DNA from: Streptomyces lasiicapitis | Lineage (GTDB): Bacteria > Actinomycetota > Actinomycetes > Streptomycetales > Streptomycetaceae | Reading direction: 5' to 3' | DNA: 64,000 nt | NCBI RefSeq assembly: GCF_014646335.1 | Contig: NZ_BMNG01000016.1 | Coordinates: forward strand, 124,001-188,000 | Shown here: piece after piece, positions 49,473 through 57,540 of the stretch | Layout of the letters: each line of letters opens with the position of its first letter | Numbering within the stretch: the first letter of the stretch is position 1 | The notes under the pieces: model-generated | Told to the model about the DNA's origin: nothing | The model's database searches: none | What the model saw: only the letters and a program-made list of their open reading frames with translations | Made by a program: the position numbers and the translations under genes

Positions 49473-50681
49473 TCAGCCCGTTCGGCCGCGCAGCCCCACA
49501 GCCGCCACCGCGAGGACGGCCGTCAGTCCGGCAAGGACCATCACCGCCGACGGCGACGCCCCGTCCACCAGCACGCCGCCCGCGAGCGCGCCGAGCGAGA
49601 GCGTCGCCTGGAACGAGGCGGTGAAAAGCACCGATGCCGCCTCGGGCGAGCGGGGCACCGCCGCCGCGAACCACGCCTGCGAGCACACCGGAACGGCCCC
49701 GTACGCGATCCCCCAGACCACCAGCAGCACGACCGCCCCGACCGGCCGGGTCCCGAGGACGGGCAGCAGCAGGGTGGCGACGGCGATCAGCCCCGCGGCC
49801 ACCGCGAACGCGGCCCGCGGCCGACGCACCACCGCCGCGCCGCCCAGGAAGTTGCCCGCGATCCCGGCGGCCCCGTACACGAGCAGAAACACGGTGACCA
49901 GCCCCGGACCCACGTCCGTCACCTGCCGCAGAAACGGCGTCACATACGTGTACGCCCCGAAGTGCGCAAGGACGACGAGCACGGTCACGAGCAGCGCCCA
50001 GCGGGTGCCGACGCCCCGCAGCGCGCCTCGCAGGACCGACCCGCGCAACGCCTCCTCGGGCGGCAGCGGAGGAATCACCACGAGCATGGCCACCCACACC
50101 CCCACGGACAGAACTCCCAGCGCCACAAAGGCCGTTCGCCATCCCGCGACGTCACCCACGAAGGTTCCGGCGGGCACACCGAGCACCGACCCGAGCGGCA
50201 CCGCCGAGAAGATCACCGCCGTCGCCCGGCCCACCGATTCCGGCGGCACGAGCCGCCCGGCGAGCCCGGCCCCGATGGACCAGAACCCGCCGATGGTGAC
50301 GCCGACCAGGACGCGGGACACCAGGACGAGCCAGTAGGCGGGCGCCACCGCCGCGAGGAAGTTCGCCGCCACGAGGAGCGCCATGAAGGCGCACAGCATG
50401 AAGCGCCGGTCCACGCGGGCGGTCGCCGTGGTCACCACCGGCGCGGACAGCGCGGCGAGGAAGCCGGGCATCGTCATCGTAAGACCGGCCGTCCCGTCCG
50501 TGACGCGGAAGCTGTGCCCGATCTCCGGCAGCAGACCGATCGGCAGGATCTCGACGGTGACGATGACGAAGAGACCCGCCGTCACCGATGCGACGGCGAG
50601 CCAACTGAGCAGTTGGGAACGGGTAGTTGGGCGTGCCTGCGCGTGCTCGGCGGCGGGCGTGGTGGTGGAGGCTTGAGGCAT
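49473..50681 (-). CDS. MFS transporter (DHA1, arabinose-efflux/YdhP-like)
   Basis: The 402-residue transporter has twelve helices. Characteristic parts are LFVIVTVEILPIGLLPEIGH in helix one, LSRVLVGVTIGGFWSIGAGL-like helix four (VSRVLVGVTIGGFW), and GSVLGVPAGTFVGDVAGWR in helix five with motif C. These fit DHA1 drug/sugar efflux proteins. The ATG at 50681 gives the usual N-tail; GTG at 50705 with GAGG close by is possible. It is divergent from the MetRS leader region. Confidence 0.9.
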   Translation of the reverse strand: MPQASTTTPAAEHAQARPTTRSQLLSWLAVASVTAGLFVIVTVEILPIGLLPEIGHSFRVTDGTAGLTMTMPGFLAALSAPVVTTATARVDRRFMLCAFMALLVAANFLAAVAPAYWLVLVSRVLVGVTIGGFWSIGAGLAGRLVPPESVGRATAVIFSAVPLGSVLGVPAGTFVGDVAGWRTAFVALGVLSVGVWVAMLVVIPPLPPEEALRGSVLRGALRGVGTRWALLVTVLVVLAHFGAYTYVTPFLRQVTDVGPGLVTVFLLVYGAAGIAGNFLGGAAVVRRPRAAFAVAAGLIAVATLLLPVLGTRPVGAVVLLVVWGIAYGAVPVCSQAWFAAAVPRSPEAASVLFTASFQATLSLGALAGGVLVDGASPSAVMVLAGLTAVLAVAAVGLRGRTG

Positions 50682-50799
50682 GTGCGTCAGTTCAACAAGA
50701 GGCACTGCCCTCGGTCTGGCAGGTAAGCGACGCCGTAGTGGGCCCGCGGGCCCGCGCGGGCCGCGGAAAAATGCCCGGCCCCGACACCGCCCCCGTTGC

Positions 50800-50805
50800 T
50801 AGCAT
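50800..50805 (+). promoter_or_regulatory. -10 box of the MetRS leader transcript
   Basis: TAGCAT ends six bases before the leader-peptide ATG at 50812, so transcription would start at or near that ATG and the leader would be leaderless. No clear -35 element is seen. Confidence 0.4.
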
Positions 50806-50811
50806 CACCGC

Positions 50812-50865
50812 ATGATCACGCCCGAGTTCCGTGTCGCCATGATGCCCCGCCAGCGGGGCCGCTGA
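50812..50865 (+). CDS. MetRS leader peptide (17 aa) with two adjacent Met codons
   Basis: ATG at 50812 to TGA at 50863-50865 encodes MITPEFRVAMMPRQRGR. The two internal Met codons (50839-50844) are directly adjacent to the first arm of a hairpin, as in ribosome-controlled attenuators of amino-acid genes. Downstream, 92 bases later, is a methionyl-tRNA synthetase gene, the matching amino acid. The reading frame's arm overlaps the segments 50844-50849 and 50854-50859. It is too short for a usual gene and no protein family is known to me; its function is inferred from position and codons. Confidence 0.65.
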   Translation: MITPEFRVAMMPRQRGR

Positions 50866-50902
50866 CCGGACGCGCGTGTCCGAGGCCCCGAGACGGGGCC
50901 TC
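50844..50902 (+). promoter_or_regulatory. Attenuator: four mutually pairing segments before MetRS
   Basis: Segment 1 GCCCCG (50844-50849) pairs with segment 2 CGGGGC (50854-50859). Segment 3 (GAGGCCCCG, 50882-50890) pairs with segment 4 (CGGGGCCTC, 50894-50902), a nine-base-pair terminator hairpin with loop AGA. Segment 2 extended to 50860 (CGGGGCC) is also perfectly complementary to 50884-50890 (GGCCCCG), giving an antiterminator, with a small helper stem at 50867-50882. A ribosome stalled at the Met codons would cover segment 1 and favour the 2:3 pairing. Confidence 0.65.
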
Positions 50903-50956
50903 GTTCCGAGCGGCTGCGGAGCCCCGCCTCTCCCCCTGGAGAGCCTGGAGGCTCCC

Positions 50957-52510
50957 ATGACCACACCGCCCACCGTTCCCTCTGCCACGCCACGTACCAC
51001 GTACGTCACCACCACCATCCCGTACGTCAACGCCCGCCCCCACCTGGGCTTCGCCCTCGAACTCGTCCAAGCGGACGTGCTGGCCCGCCACCGCCGCCAC
51101 CGCGGCGACCAGGTCCGTTTCCTCAGCGGCACGGACGAGAACTCGCTCAAGAACGTGCTGGCCGCGGAGGCCGAGGGCGTCCCCGTACAGGATCTGGTGG
51201 ACCGCAACGCCGAGGCGTTCGCCGCGCTGCGCGGTCCGCTCGCCCTGTCCTTCGACGACTTCATCCGCACCAGCCGCGACCCGCGCCACCGGGTCGGCGT
51301 GGAGCGCCTGTGGCGGCGCTGCGCCGCGTCCGGCGACCTCTACCGCAAGCATTACGAGGGCCTGTACTGCGTGGGCTGCGAGCAGTTCTACACTCCCGCC
51401 GAACTCGTCGATGGCCGCTGCGCCGAGCACGGCACCGAGCCGCGGCTCGTCGCCGAGGAGAACTGGTTCTTCCGGCTGTCCCGGTACGCGGACGACCTGC
51501 GCGAGCTGATCTCCTCCGGCCGCCTGCGCGTCGAGCCTGCTGTCCGTCGCAACGAGGTGCTCGCCCTCATCGACAGCGGCCTGCACGACTTCTCCGTGTC
51601 CCGCTCGCACACCCGCGCCCACGGCTGGGGCATCCCCGTGCCGGACGACCCGGATCAGGTCGTGTACGTCTGGTGGGACGCCCTCGGCAACTACGTCACC
51701 AGCCTCGGCTACGGCACCGACGACCCCGCGTACGACCAGTGGTGGACCGGCAGCACGCGGCGCACGCACCTCGTCGGCAAGGGTGTCGTCCGCTTCCACG
51801 CCGTCTACTGGCCGGCCATGCTCCTGTCGGCGGGCCTGCCGCTGCCCACGGACATCCTCGTACACGACTATCTCACCGTCGACGGCCGCAAGATCAGCAA
51901 GTCCAGTGGTACGACGGTCGATCCGGCGGAGCTGGTCGCCGAGTTCGGCACCGACGCGGTGCGCTGGTGGCTGCTGCGTGACGTGCCGCGCGTCGGTGAC
52001 GCGGACTTCACCCGGGAACGGCTTGTCGCGCGGGCCGACGCCGACTTCGCCGGCGGGCTCGGGAACCTCGTCAACCGGGTCGTGTCGATGGTCCACCGCT
52101 TCCGCGGGGGTCGCGTGCCAGGGCGGGGCGCGGTGGCCGCCGAGGGCACGGAGCGACTGCTGACCGCCTGTCGTGAGGTCTCCGGACACGTCGACGACGC
52201 CCTGGCGGACTTCGACTTCCGGCGGGCGACGGCCGCCGTGTGGCGGGTCGTCGAGGAGGCCGACCGCTGCGTCGACGCCACCCGGCCGTGGGAGCTGGCC
52301 AAGGCCGAGCGCGCGGGCGACCGGGCGGCGGGCGAACGGCTCGACGGGGTCCTCGCGGCGCTGGTCGGCGCGTGCCGCACGCTCGCGGACCAACTCGGGC
52401 CCCTCGTACCGGAGTCGGCGGCGCGGGTGGCGGCGCAGTGCGCGGAGGTCGACGGGCGGCTTCCGGTGGCGCGGCCGCTGTTCGCACGGGTCGGTGACGT
52501 GGAGGGGTGA
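50957..52510 (+). CDS. metG: Methionyl-tRNA synthetase (accessory type)
   Basis: The 517-residue class I synthetase has the HIGH-like motif NARPHLGFALE near residue 26, the KMSKS-like DGRKISKSSGTTVDP near 320 and a zinc knuckle YCVGCEQFYTP with DGRCAEHG. The tRNA-binding helical part FGTDAVRWWLLRDV is present. It charges tRNA-Met. The usual GTDEHG active-site segment of the common Streptomyces enzyme is GTDENSLK here, so I suspect a second, divergent paralogue. GGAGG is close before the ATG at 50957. Its mRNA starts with the leader-peptide attenuator, so it is probably induced when charged tRNA-Met is scarce. Confidence 0.92.
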   Translation: MTTPPTVPSATPRTTYVTTTIPYVNARPHLGFALELVQADVLARHRRHRGDQVRFLSGTDENSLKNVLAAEAEGVPVQDLVDRNAEAFAALRGPLALSFDDFIRTSRDPRHRVGVERLWRRCAASGDLYRKHYEGLYCVGCEQFYTPAELVDGRCAEHGTEPRLVAEENWFFRLSRYADDLRELISSGRLRVEPAVRRNEVLALIDSGLHDFSVSRSHTRAHGWGIPVPDDPDQVVYVWWDALGNYVTSLGYGTDDPAYDQWWTGSTRRTHLVGKGVVRFHAVYWPAMLLSAGLPLPTDILVHDYLTVDGRKISKSSGTTVDPAELVAEFGTDAVRWWLLRDVPRVGDADFTRERLVARADADFAGGLGNLVNRVVSMVHRFRGGRVPGRGAVAAEGTERLLTACREVSGHVDDALADFDFRRATAAVWRVVEEADRCVDATRPWELAKAERAGDRAAGERLDGVLAALVGACRTLADQLGPLVPESAARVAAQCAEVDGRLPVARPLFARVGDVEG

Positions 52511-52596
52511 CCGTGGGCGCGGACTGGGAGGACTTGGCAGGATAAGCGGGGTACTTGTCATTGCGGACATCCGTCACCGGCTCAAGAATCTGAGTC

Positions 52597-53277
52597 ATGG
52601 ACGACACCTACGACGGCAAACTCTCCGAACTCCCCTTCCCCACAGGTGACTTGGCCTCCAAGGCCACCACCCACATCCGCTCCCTGCTGTCCCCCTCGCT
52701 GTTCAACCACAGCCTGCGCACCTACCTCTACGGCCGGCATCTCGGCGAGCAGGACGGGCTGCTGCCCGACCGTGACTACGACGACGAACTGCTCTTCCTC
52801 GGCTGCGTCCTGCACGACGCGGGGCTCAGCGCCGAGGGCGACCGGGACCAGCGTTTCGAGGTGGACGGCGCCGACGTCGCGGCCGAGTTCCTCACCCGCG
52901 AGGGCGTGTCGGCCGACCGCGTGGAGGTGGTCTGGGACGCCGTCGCGCTGCACACCACGTCCGAGATCGCCGCGCGCAAGCGGCCCGAGATCGCGCTGGT
53001 CAGCGCCGGGACCCGGCTGGACGTCGTGGGCAACGCCACGCAGCTTCCGGCCGGGTACGCCGACCGCGTGCACGCGGTGCTCCCCCGCCTGCACGCGGCC
53101 CCCGCGCTGCGCGACGCGGTCGTCGCCCAGACCCTCGCCAAGCCCGCCAAGGCGCCGCTGTTCACCCTCCCCGGCGAGCTGACGCGCCAGCGAACGGGGA
53201 CGGACTGGCCGACGTGGGAAGAGATGACGCAGTCCCCCGGCTGGGGCGACTACGAGGGCTACGACCCGTCGGCCTGA
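52597..53277 (+). CDS. HD-domain protein
   Basis: The 226-residue protein has an HD phosphohydrolase fold: LFNHSLRTYLYGRHL (first His), LFLGCVLHDAGLSAEGD (the HD pair) and VVWDAVALHTTSEIA (later His). The C-terminal part is not recognised. The likely substrate is a nucleotide or small phosphoester. It ends by overlapping the convergent LLM gene by 19 bases. It lies 86 bases after MetRS and may be cotranscribed with it. Confidence 0.88.
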   Translation: MDDTYDGKLSELPFPTGDLASKATTHIRSLLSPSLFNHSLRTYLYGRHLGEQDGLLPDRDYDDELLFLGCVLHDAGLSAEGDRDQRFEVDGADVAAEFLTREGVSADRVEVVWDAVALHTTSEIAARKRPEIALVSAGTRLDVVGNATQLPAGYADRVHAVLPRLHAAPALRDAVVAQTLAKPAKAPLFTLPGELTRQRTGTDWPTWEEMTQSPGWGDYEGYDPSA

Positions 53278-54371
53278 CCCTCCCCCGGTCCCTCGACGTC
53301 GCGTAGGAAATCGCTGCCCGGCGCCGTATCGATCTCCCGTACGAGATCAAGGGCTCGCCCCAGCGTGGCGAGGCGCGCGTCGAGGGTGTCACCGGCCGGA
53401 TAGAAGCGGACAGTGGTGACACCCGCGGCCCGCCACACGCGCAGCCGTTCGCGCACCATGTCCTCGGTGCCGATGAGCGTCGTCGCGAGGACCATCTCGT
53501 CGGTCACCAGGCCTGCGGCGCCGTCCCGGTCGCCCGCCTGCCAGCGCTCGCGGACGGCCGCGGCGACGTCGGCCCAACCCTGGCGGCTGTACGCGTCGTT
53601 GTAGAAGTTCGTGGAAGCCGAGCCCATGCCGCCGAGGCTGAACGCGAGTTCCTTCTTGCGCCCGGCGACCATGGCGCGCAGGGCGTCCTCGTCCTCGGCG
53701 AACGCCACCTCCGCGCCCTGGCAGATGTCCAACTCCGAACGTTTGCGGCCCACTTCGGCCAGTCCGGCGTCCAGGTGGTCGAAGTACGCCGCCTGCGCGC
53801 CTTCGGGTACGAAGCTCGTGCCGAGCCAGCCGTCGGCGACGCGGCCGGTCAGGCGGAGCATGCGGGGCGAGAGCGTGGCCAGGTAGACGGGCAGGTCGTG
53901 CTCGGCGCGCATCGCCAGGCGCATCGGCCTGGCCTCGCCGCCCGGCAGCGGCAGGGTGAACTCCCGCCCCGCGTACGCCAGTTTCTCCCCGGCCACCGCC
54001 TGCCGCACGATCTCGACGGTCTCCCGCATCCGTGCCAGCGGCCGGTCGAACGGGACGCCGTGCAGCCCTTCGACGACCTGCGGTCCGGACGGGCCGAGGC
54101 CGAGCAGGAACCGGCCGCCGGAGATGTTGGACAGCGTGATCGCCGCGCGGGCGATGGCGACGGGGGTGCGGGTGGCGAGCTGGATGATGCCGGAGCCGAG
54201 CAGCATGCGCTCGGTCCGGGCGGCCAAGTAGCCGAGCGGGGACGGCGCTTCGGCGCCCCACGCCTCGGCCACCCAGCAGATGTCCAGGCCGAGCTTCTCG
54301 GCCTCGGTGACGTAGGCGACGGTGTCCTGCCAGTCGCCGCCGGACGCCTCGATGGTGGTGGCGGTACGCAT
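53259..54371 (-). CDS. LLM-class F420-dependent oxidoreductase
   Basis: The 370-residue luciferase-like flavin/F420 enzyme starts MRTATTIEASGGDWQDTVAY. It has LDICWVAEAWGAEAPSPLGY, LLGSGIIQLATRTPVAIARA, ISGGRFLLGLGPSGPQVVEG (the F420-binding region) and LPVYLATLSPRMLRLTGRVA. It should oxidise or reduce a small organic substrate with deazaflavin. Its ATG overlaps the stop of the SRPBCC gene (TGATG), so the pair is coupled; the 3' end overlaps the HD gene by 19 bases. Confidence 0.9.
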   Translation of the reverse strand: MRTATTIEASGGDWQDTVAYVTEAEKLGLDICWVAEAWGAEAPSPLGYLAARTERMLLGSGIIQLATRTPVAIARAAITLSNISGGRFLLGLGPSGPQVVEGLHGVPFDRPLARMRETVEIVRQAVAGEKLAYAGREFTLPLPGGEARPMRLAMRAEHDLPVYLATLSPRMLRLTGRVADGWLGTSFVPEGAQAAYFDHLDAGLAEVGRKRSELDICQGAEVAFAEDEDALRAMVAGRKKELAFSLGGMGSASTNFYNDAYSRQGWADVAAAVRERWQAGDRDGAAGLVTDEMVLATTLIGTEDMVRERLRVWRAAGVTTVRFYPAGDTLDARLATLGRALDLVREIDTAPGSDFLRDVEGPGEGQADGS

Positions 54372-54943
54372 CAGGCGTCACGCTCCGATCCGGCGCCCAG
54401 GCCGGTACTCGTGCCGACGCCTGTGACTCCCTCGGCCCCCGACTCGGCGAGCCCCTTGATGGCGTCGACGGTCACCCTCATCCCCTGCTCCAACTCCCGC
54501 ATCCGCACGAAGACAATCTTCTGTTCCTTCTCCGGCATCCGCTCGATCGCGAGCGAGATGCCGGACCGCGCCGGGCCCATCCGCATCCAGTGCGTCAGCT
54601 CGGTGCCGCCGTCGCGCTCGCGCAGACTGAACCGCCAGGTGGCGGTGGGGTGTTCGGGATCGGTCACCGCCCATCCGAAGACGCGTGGCGCCTCGCACTC
54701 GACCACGTGTGACACCGTCGTCCACTCGCCGAGCGCCTCGTGCTTGTTGTGTCCGGCGAAACACGCCCCGCGCGTGGGGGCGACGGCGCCGTCCAGCCAC
54801 TCCACGGCCCGCAGCTCGCCGCTCCGCTCCGGCATCCGCGCGATGTCGCTCACGAAGTCCCACACCCGCCCGGGCGGGGCGTCGATCCAGGTGCGCACCT
54901 CGACGGTCGGCCCCTCCGCGTAACGTACCCCAGTCCACTCCAT
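54371..54943 (-). CDS. SRPBCC (START-like) family protein
   Basis: The 190-residue protein has the helix-grip fold. The start VEVRTWIDAPPGRVWDFVSD is followed by IARMPERSGELRAVEWLDG, then FGWAVTDPEHPTATWRFSLR and GGTELTHWMRMGP, before a C-terminal helix MRELEQGMRVTVDAIKGLAE. These proteins bind hydrophobic ligands or act as cyclases/ATPase modulators. It heads the coupled pair with the F420 oxidoreductase, which suggests a shared lipid or polyketide-like substrate. Confidence 0.88.
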   Translation of the reverse strand: MEWTGVRYAEGPTVEVRTWIDAPPGRVWDFVSDIARMPERSGELRAVEWLDGAVAPTRGACFAGHNKHEALGEWTTVSHVVECEAPRVFGWAVTDPEHPTATWRFSLRERDGGTELTHWMRMGPARSGISLAIERMPEKEQKIVFVRMRELEQGMRVTVDAIKGLAESGAEGVTGVGTSTGLGAGSERDA

Positions 54944-54958
54944 GACCAGCAGAGTTGC

Positions 54959-54979
54959 TTAACAGGACTGACCTGTCAA
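54959..54979. promoter_or_regulatory. Palindrome over the -35 of the SRPBCC/LLM promoter
   Basis: ACAGG-ACTGA-CCTGT (54962-54976) extends to 21 bp with one mismatch. On the minus strand it overlaps TTGACA (54979 to 54974), a -35 match for the SRPBCC gene starting at 54943. Binding would block the promoter. No regulator gene is next to it. Confidence 0.5.
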
Positions 54980-55091
54980 GGAGTTGTCGGCCCAACACCG
55001 GACGGCGAGCACCCCTAAGGTCGGCCATGACACCCTCAGCAACGGCGCCGTGGTCTCGGCGCCGACGGACCCGCGAGTGAGGCGAAGAACG

Positions 55092-55493
55092 ATGTGGCCG
55101 CGAGTCAACGGAATGCGCTCCATCGAGCTGGGAACGCCCGGCGCGATGCGGGCCGAGCTGAACGCCCTGGTCCTGGCCGGGACGAAGACCACCACCACCG
55201 GTCTCCTCGGTGACTACGCCAAGGAGACCGAGGGCCTGGAGTACCCGGGCGAGCGCCTCGCGCTGCTCGACGACGAGGGCCGGTACGTGGCCACCGTGGA
55301 GATCACGGACGCCGAGGTGACGTCGTTCGCGGGGGTGACCTGGGCCCATGCCGACGCCGAGGGCGAGGGCTTCACCTCACTCGCCGACTGGCGTACGGGG
55401 CACCGCCGTTACTGGGCGGAGCAAGGAACGCCGGTCACGGACGAGACACTCGTGGTGTGCCTGGCGTTCCGGCTGACGCGGGCCGAAGCCTGA
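55092..55493 (+). CDS. ASCH-domain protein
   Basis: The 133-residue protein has the ASCH (PUA-like) pattern. It has RSIELGTPGAMRAELNALVL, AGTKTTTTGLLGDYAKE (the G-x-K-x-x-T RNA/nucleotide motif), GERLALLDDEGRYVATVEIT and a C-terminal TDETLVVCLAFRL. ASCH proteins of this size include N4-acetylcytidine amidohydrolases, and the motif fits, but activity is not assured. The ATG at 55092 has GAGG nine bases upstream; an ATG at 55113 is also possible. Confidence 0.82.
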   Translation: MWPRVNGMRSIELGTPGAMRAELNALVLAGTKTTTTGLLGDYAKETEGLEYPGERLALLDDEGRYVATVEITDAEVTSFAGVTWAHADAEGEGFTSLADWRTGHRRYWAEQGTPVTDETLVVCLAFRLTRAEA

Positions 55494-55611
55494 GCGGCGG
55501 AGTGCTGGGCGTGGGCCCAAGTGGCGCCGGTGACCATCACGGTATATCCGGCGAACCGCATGGCCGCCGCTGCCCGCGCCCGCGGCAGGGCGTTGATGCC
55601 ATCATGCTGGG

Positions 55612-56778
55612 GTGAGTCGCGACGTGAGTGCGGATGTGCGGGCCCGGGTCGACAGCCTCCTGCACGGACTCGTGGAATCCGGCGCGGAGAGCGGGCTGCA
55701 AGTCGCGGCGTACGTCGACGGGGAGCAGCTCGTCTCGACCTGCGCGGGCGCGTACGACCCGCCCGGGGTCCGGGCACCGGGGCCTGACGCTCCGGCCACT
55801 CCGGCGGCACCTGCCCCGCTCACGCCCGACACGCCGATCCACAGCTTCTCCACCGGCAAGGGCTTCATGGCCACGCTCGTGCACGTGCTCGCGGAGCGCG
55901 GCCTGATCGACTACGACACCCCGATCGCCCACTACTGGCCCGAGTTCGCCGCCCACCGCAAGGACCGGGCCACCGTGCGCGACGCCCTGACCCACACGAT
56001 CGGCATCCCGCAGCTCCCGCCCGACATCACACCGGCGGAGCTGTGCGACTGGGACACCATGTGCGCCGTAGTCGCGGACCAGAAACCACTCTGGGAGCCG
56101 GGCTCGGACAGCGGCTACCACGGCTGGACCTTCGGCTGGATCCTCGGCGAACCGGTGCGCCGCATCACCGGCCTCACCCCGGCAGAGGCCCTTCGTACGT
56201 ACGTCACGGAGCCGCTCGGCGTGGCGGACGAGCTGTACTTCGGCATTCCCGAAGCGGAACTTCCCCGCGTCGCACCGCTCGTGGAGGGCAACTGGGCGGC
56301 ATGGCTGGAAAACCTGCCCCCGTCCGTGCCCTTCCGCCGCTTCGTCGTACCGAACCGGAGCGTGTGGACGACCGCCGAACTGGCCAACCGCCGCGACTAC
56401 CTGCTCGCGGACACCCCGGCGGGCGGCACCACCACCGCACGCGCCGCCGCGCGCATGTACGCGGCGCTCCTGGGTGAGGTCGACGGCGTACGCCTGATCT
56501 CACCGGAGCGCCTGGAGCAGGTCACCGCGGTCGCGGTCCAGGGCAAGGACCAGATGCTCCTCGGCCGGTTCGCCAAGGGCCTCGGCTACTTCCTGGGGCT
56601 GCCCGAGATGGGCGGCGAGCACACGGCCTTCGGCCACCACGGCAGCGGCGGCAGCATCGCCTTCGCCGACCGCGAACGCGGCCTGACCTTCGCGCTCACC
56701 CGCACGCGGCTGGTCGGCGGCGAGGCGGACCGGGCCGCGCGCCTGGCGGCGGACGAGATCCGGTCCCACCTCTCCTAG
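55612..56778 (+). CDS. Serine hydrolase (class C beta-lactamase/esterase fold)
   Basis: The 388-residue protein has the S-x-x-K motif HSFSTGKGFMATLVHVLAER near residue 80, the Y-x-N-like SGYHGWTFGW near 165, and the third motif HHGSGGSIAF near 345. Usual family members are esterases, lactonases or beta-lactamase-like. No signal peptide is visible, so it is probably cytosolic. The GTG at 55612 gives a full-length domain. It is monocistronic. Confidence 0.9.
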   Translation: MSRDVSADVRARVDSLLHGLVESGAESGLQVAAYVDGEQLVSTCAGAYDPPGVRAPGPDAPATPAAPAPLTPDTPIHSFSTGKGFMATLVHVLAERGLIDYDTPIAHYWPEFAAHRKDRATVRDALTHTIGIPQLPPDITPAELCDWDTMCAVVADQKPLWEPGSDSGYHGWTFGWILGEPVRRITGLTPAEALRTYVTEPLGVADELYFGIPEAELPRVAPLVEGNWAAWLENLPPSVPFRRFVVPNRSVWTTAELANRRDYLLADTPAGGTTTARAAARMYAALLGEVDGVRLISPERLEQVTAVAVQGKDQMLLGRFAKGLGYFLGLPEMGGEHTAFGHHGSGGSIAFADRERGLTFALTRTRLVGGEADRAARLAADEIRSHLS

Positions 56779-56792
56779 CCCCCATCCAGCGG

Positions 56793-57311
56793 TCAGTAGA
56801 CGATCGACACGATGCGGCAGGCGGCTCCGGCCAGTTCACGGTCGCCGTCGACGCGGGCGCGGGCCAGCGCGCTGTCCGGCTGGATGCCTCGGGTGCACAG
56901 GCGCCAGGCGGTCTCCGCGTCCAGACCGACCAGCGTGGCAGGACGTCCGGCATCCGGCTGGGCCAGCGACCAGCCGGCCCCGGTGGCCGTGGCCGTCCAG
57001 CTGCCACCGGCCGCCCCCTCGATCCGCACCCGGATCTGCGTGCCGAGTGGTGCGTCGACCTCGCGCAGAGCGTGCGGCAGCGCCCGCATGAAGGTGTCCA
57101 GGACCACGGACAGGAACCGCGGATCCGGGTCGGTGTCCTGGCCGATGGCGTGGCGGATCTGCTGGCGGTGGGTCCAGAACTCGGTGAAGTCGCGGGCGCT
57201 GTCCAACCACATCGGTGCCGGGTCGACACCGGCCCAGGACACACCCAGCGACGGCGATCGGGGGATCTCACCCAAGCCTGCCAACCACGTACTCGGTCGA
57301 CTACCGAACAT
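56793..57311 (-). pseudogene. N-truncated maleylpyruvate isomerase-family protein
   Basis: The 172-codon frame begins with unrelated residues, then joins the second half of the mycothiol-dependent isomerase family at LGVSWAGVDPAPMWLDSARD, followed by WTHRQQIRHAIGQ, LPHALREVDAPLG and TAWRLCTRGIQPDSAL. The N-terminal DinB-like half with the metal-binding His (about 130 residues) is absent, and no matching sequence is found further upstream in this frame. The ATG has AAAGGGGG touching it, too close for use. I call it an N-truncated pseudogene. Confidence 0.65.
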
Positions 57312-57540
57312 CCCCCTTTGGGCCGCTCGTGCCCGCGAGTCGGCCCGACCCGCTCCGCAGTCGGTACCGACTCGTCCGCACGCGGCCGAGCGGTCCGCCG
57401 TCGCGAGGTGGTGCGCGGTGGTGCGACTGGCGCCGTCGATGCGCTGCGGTGCGCCCCCTCAGCCCTGTCCGGTCGCTATCCGGCTCTGCCGGGCCGCGCC
57501 ATGGTGAGCAGGGGTACACCAAGTGTGCAGGGGGGACATC

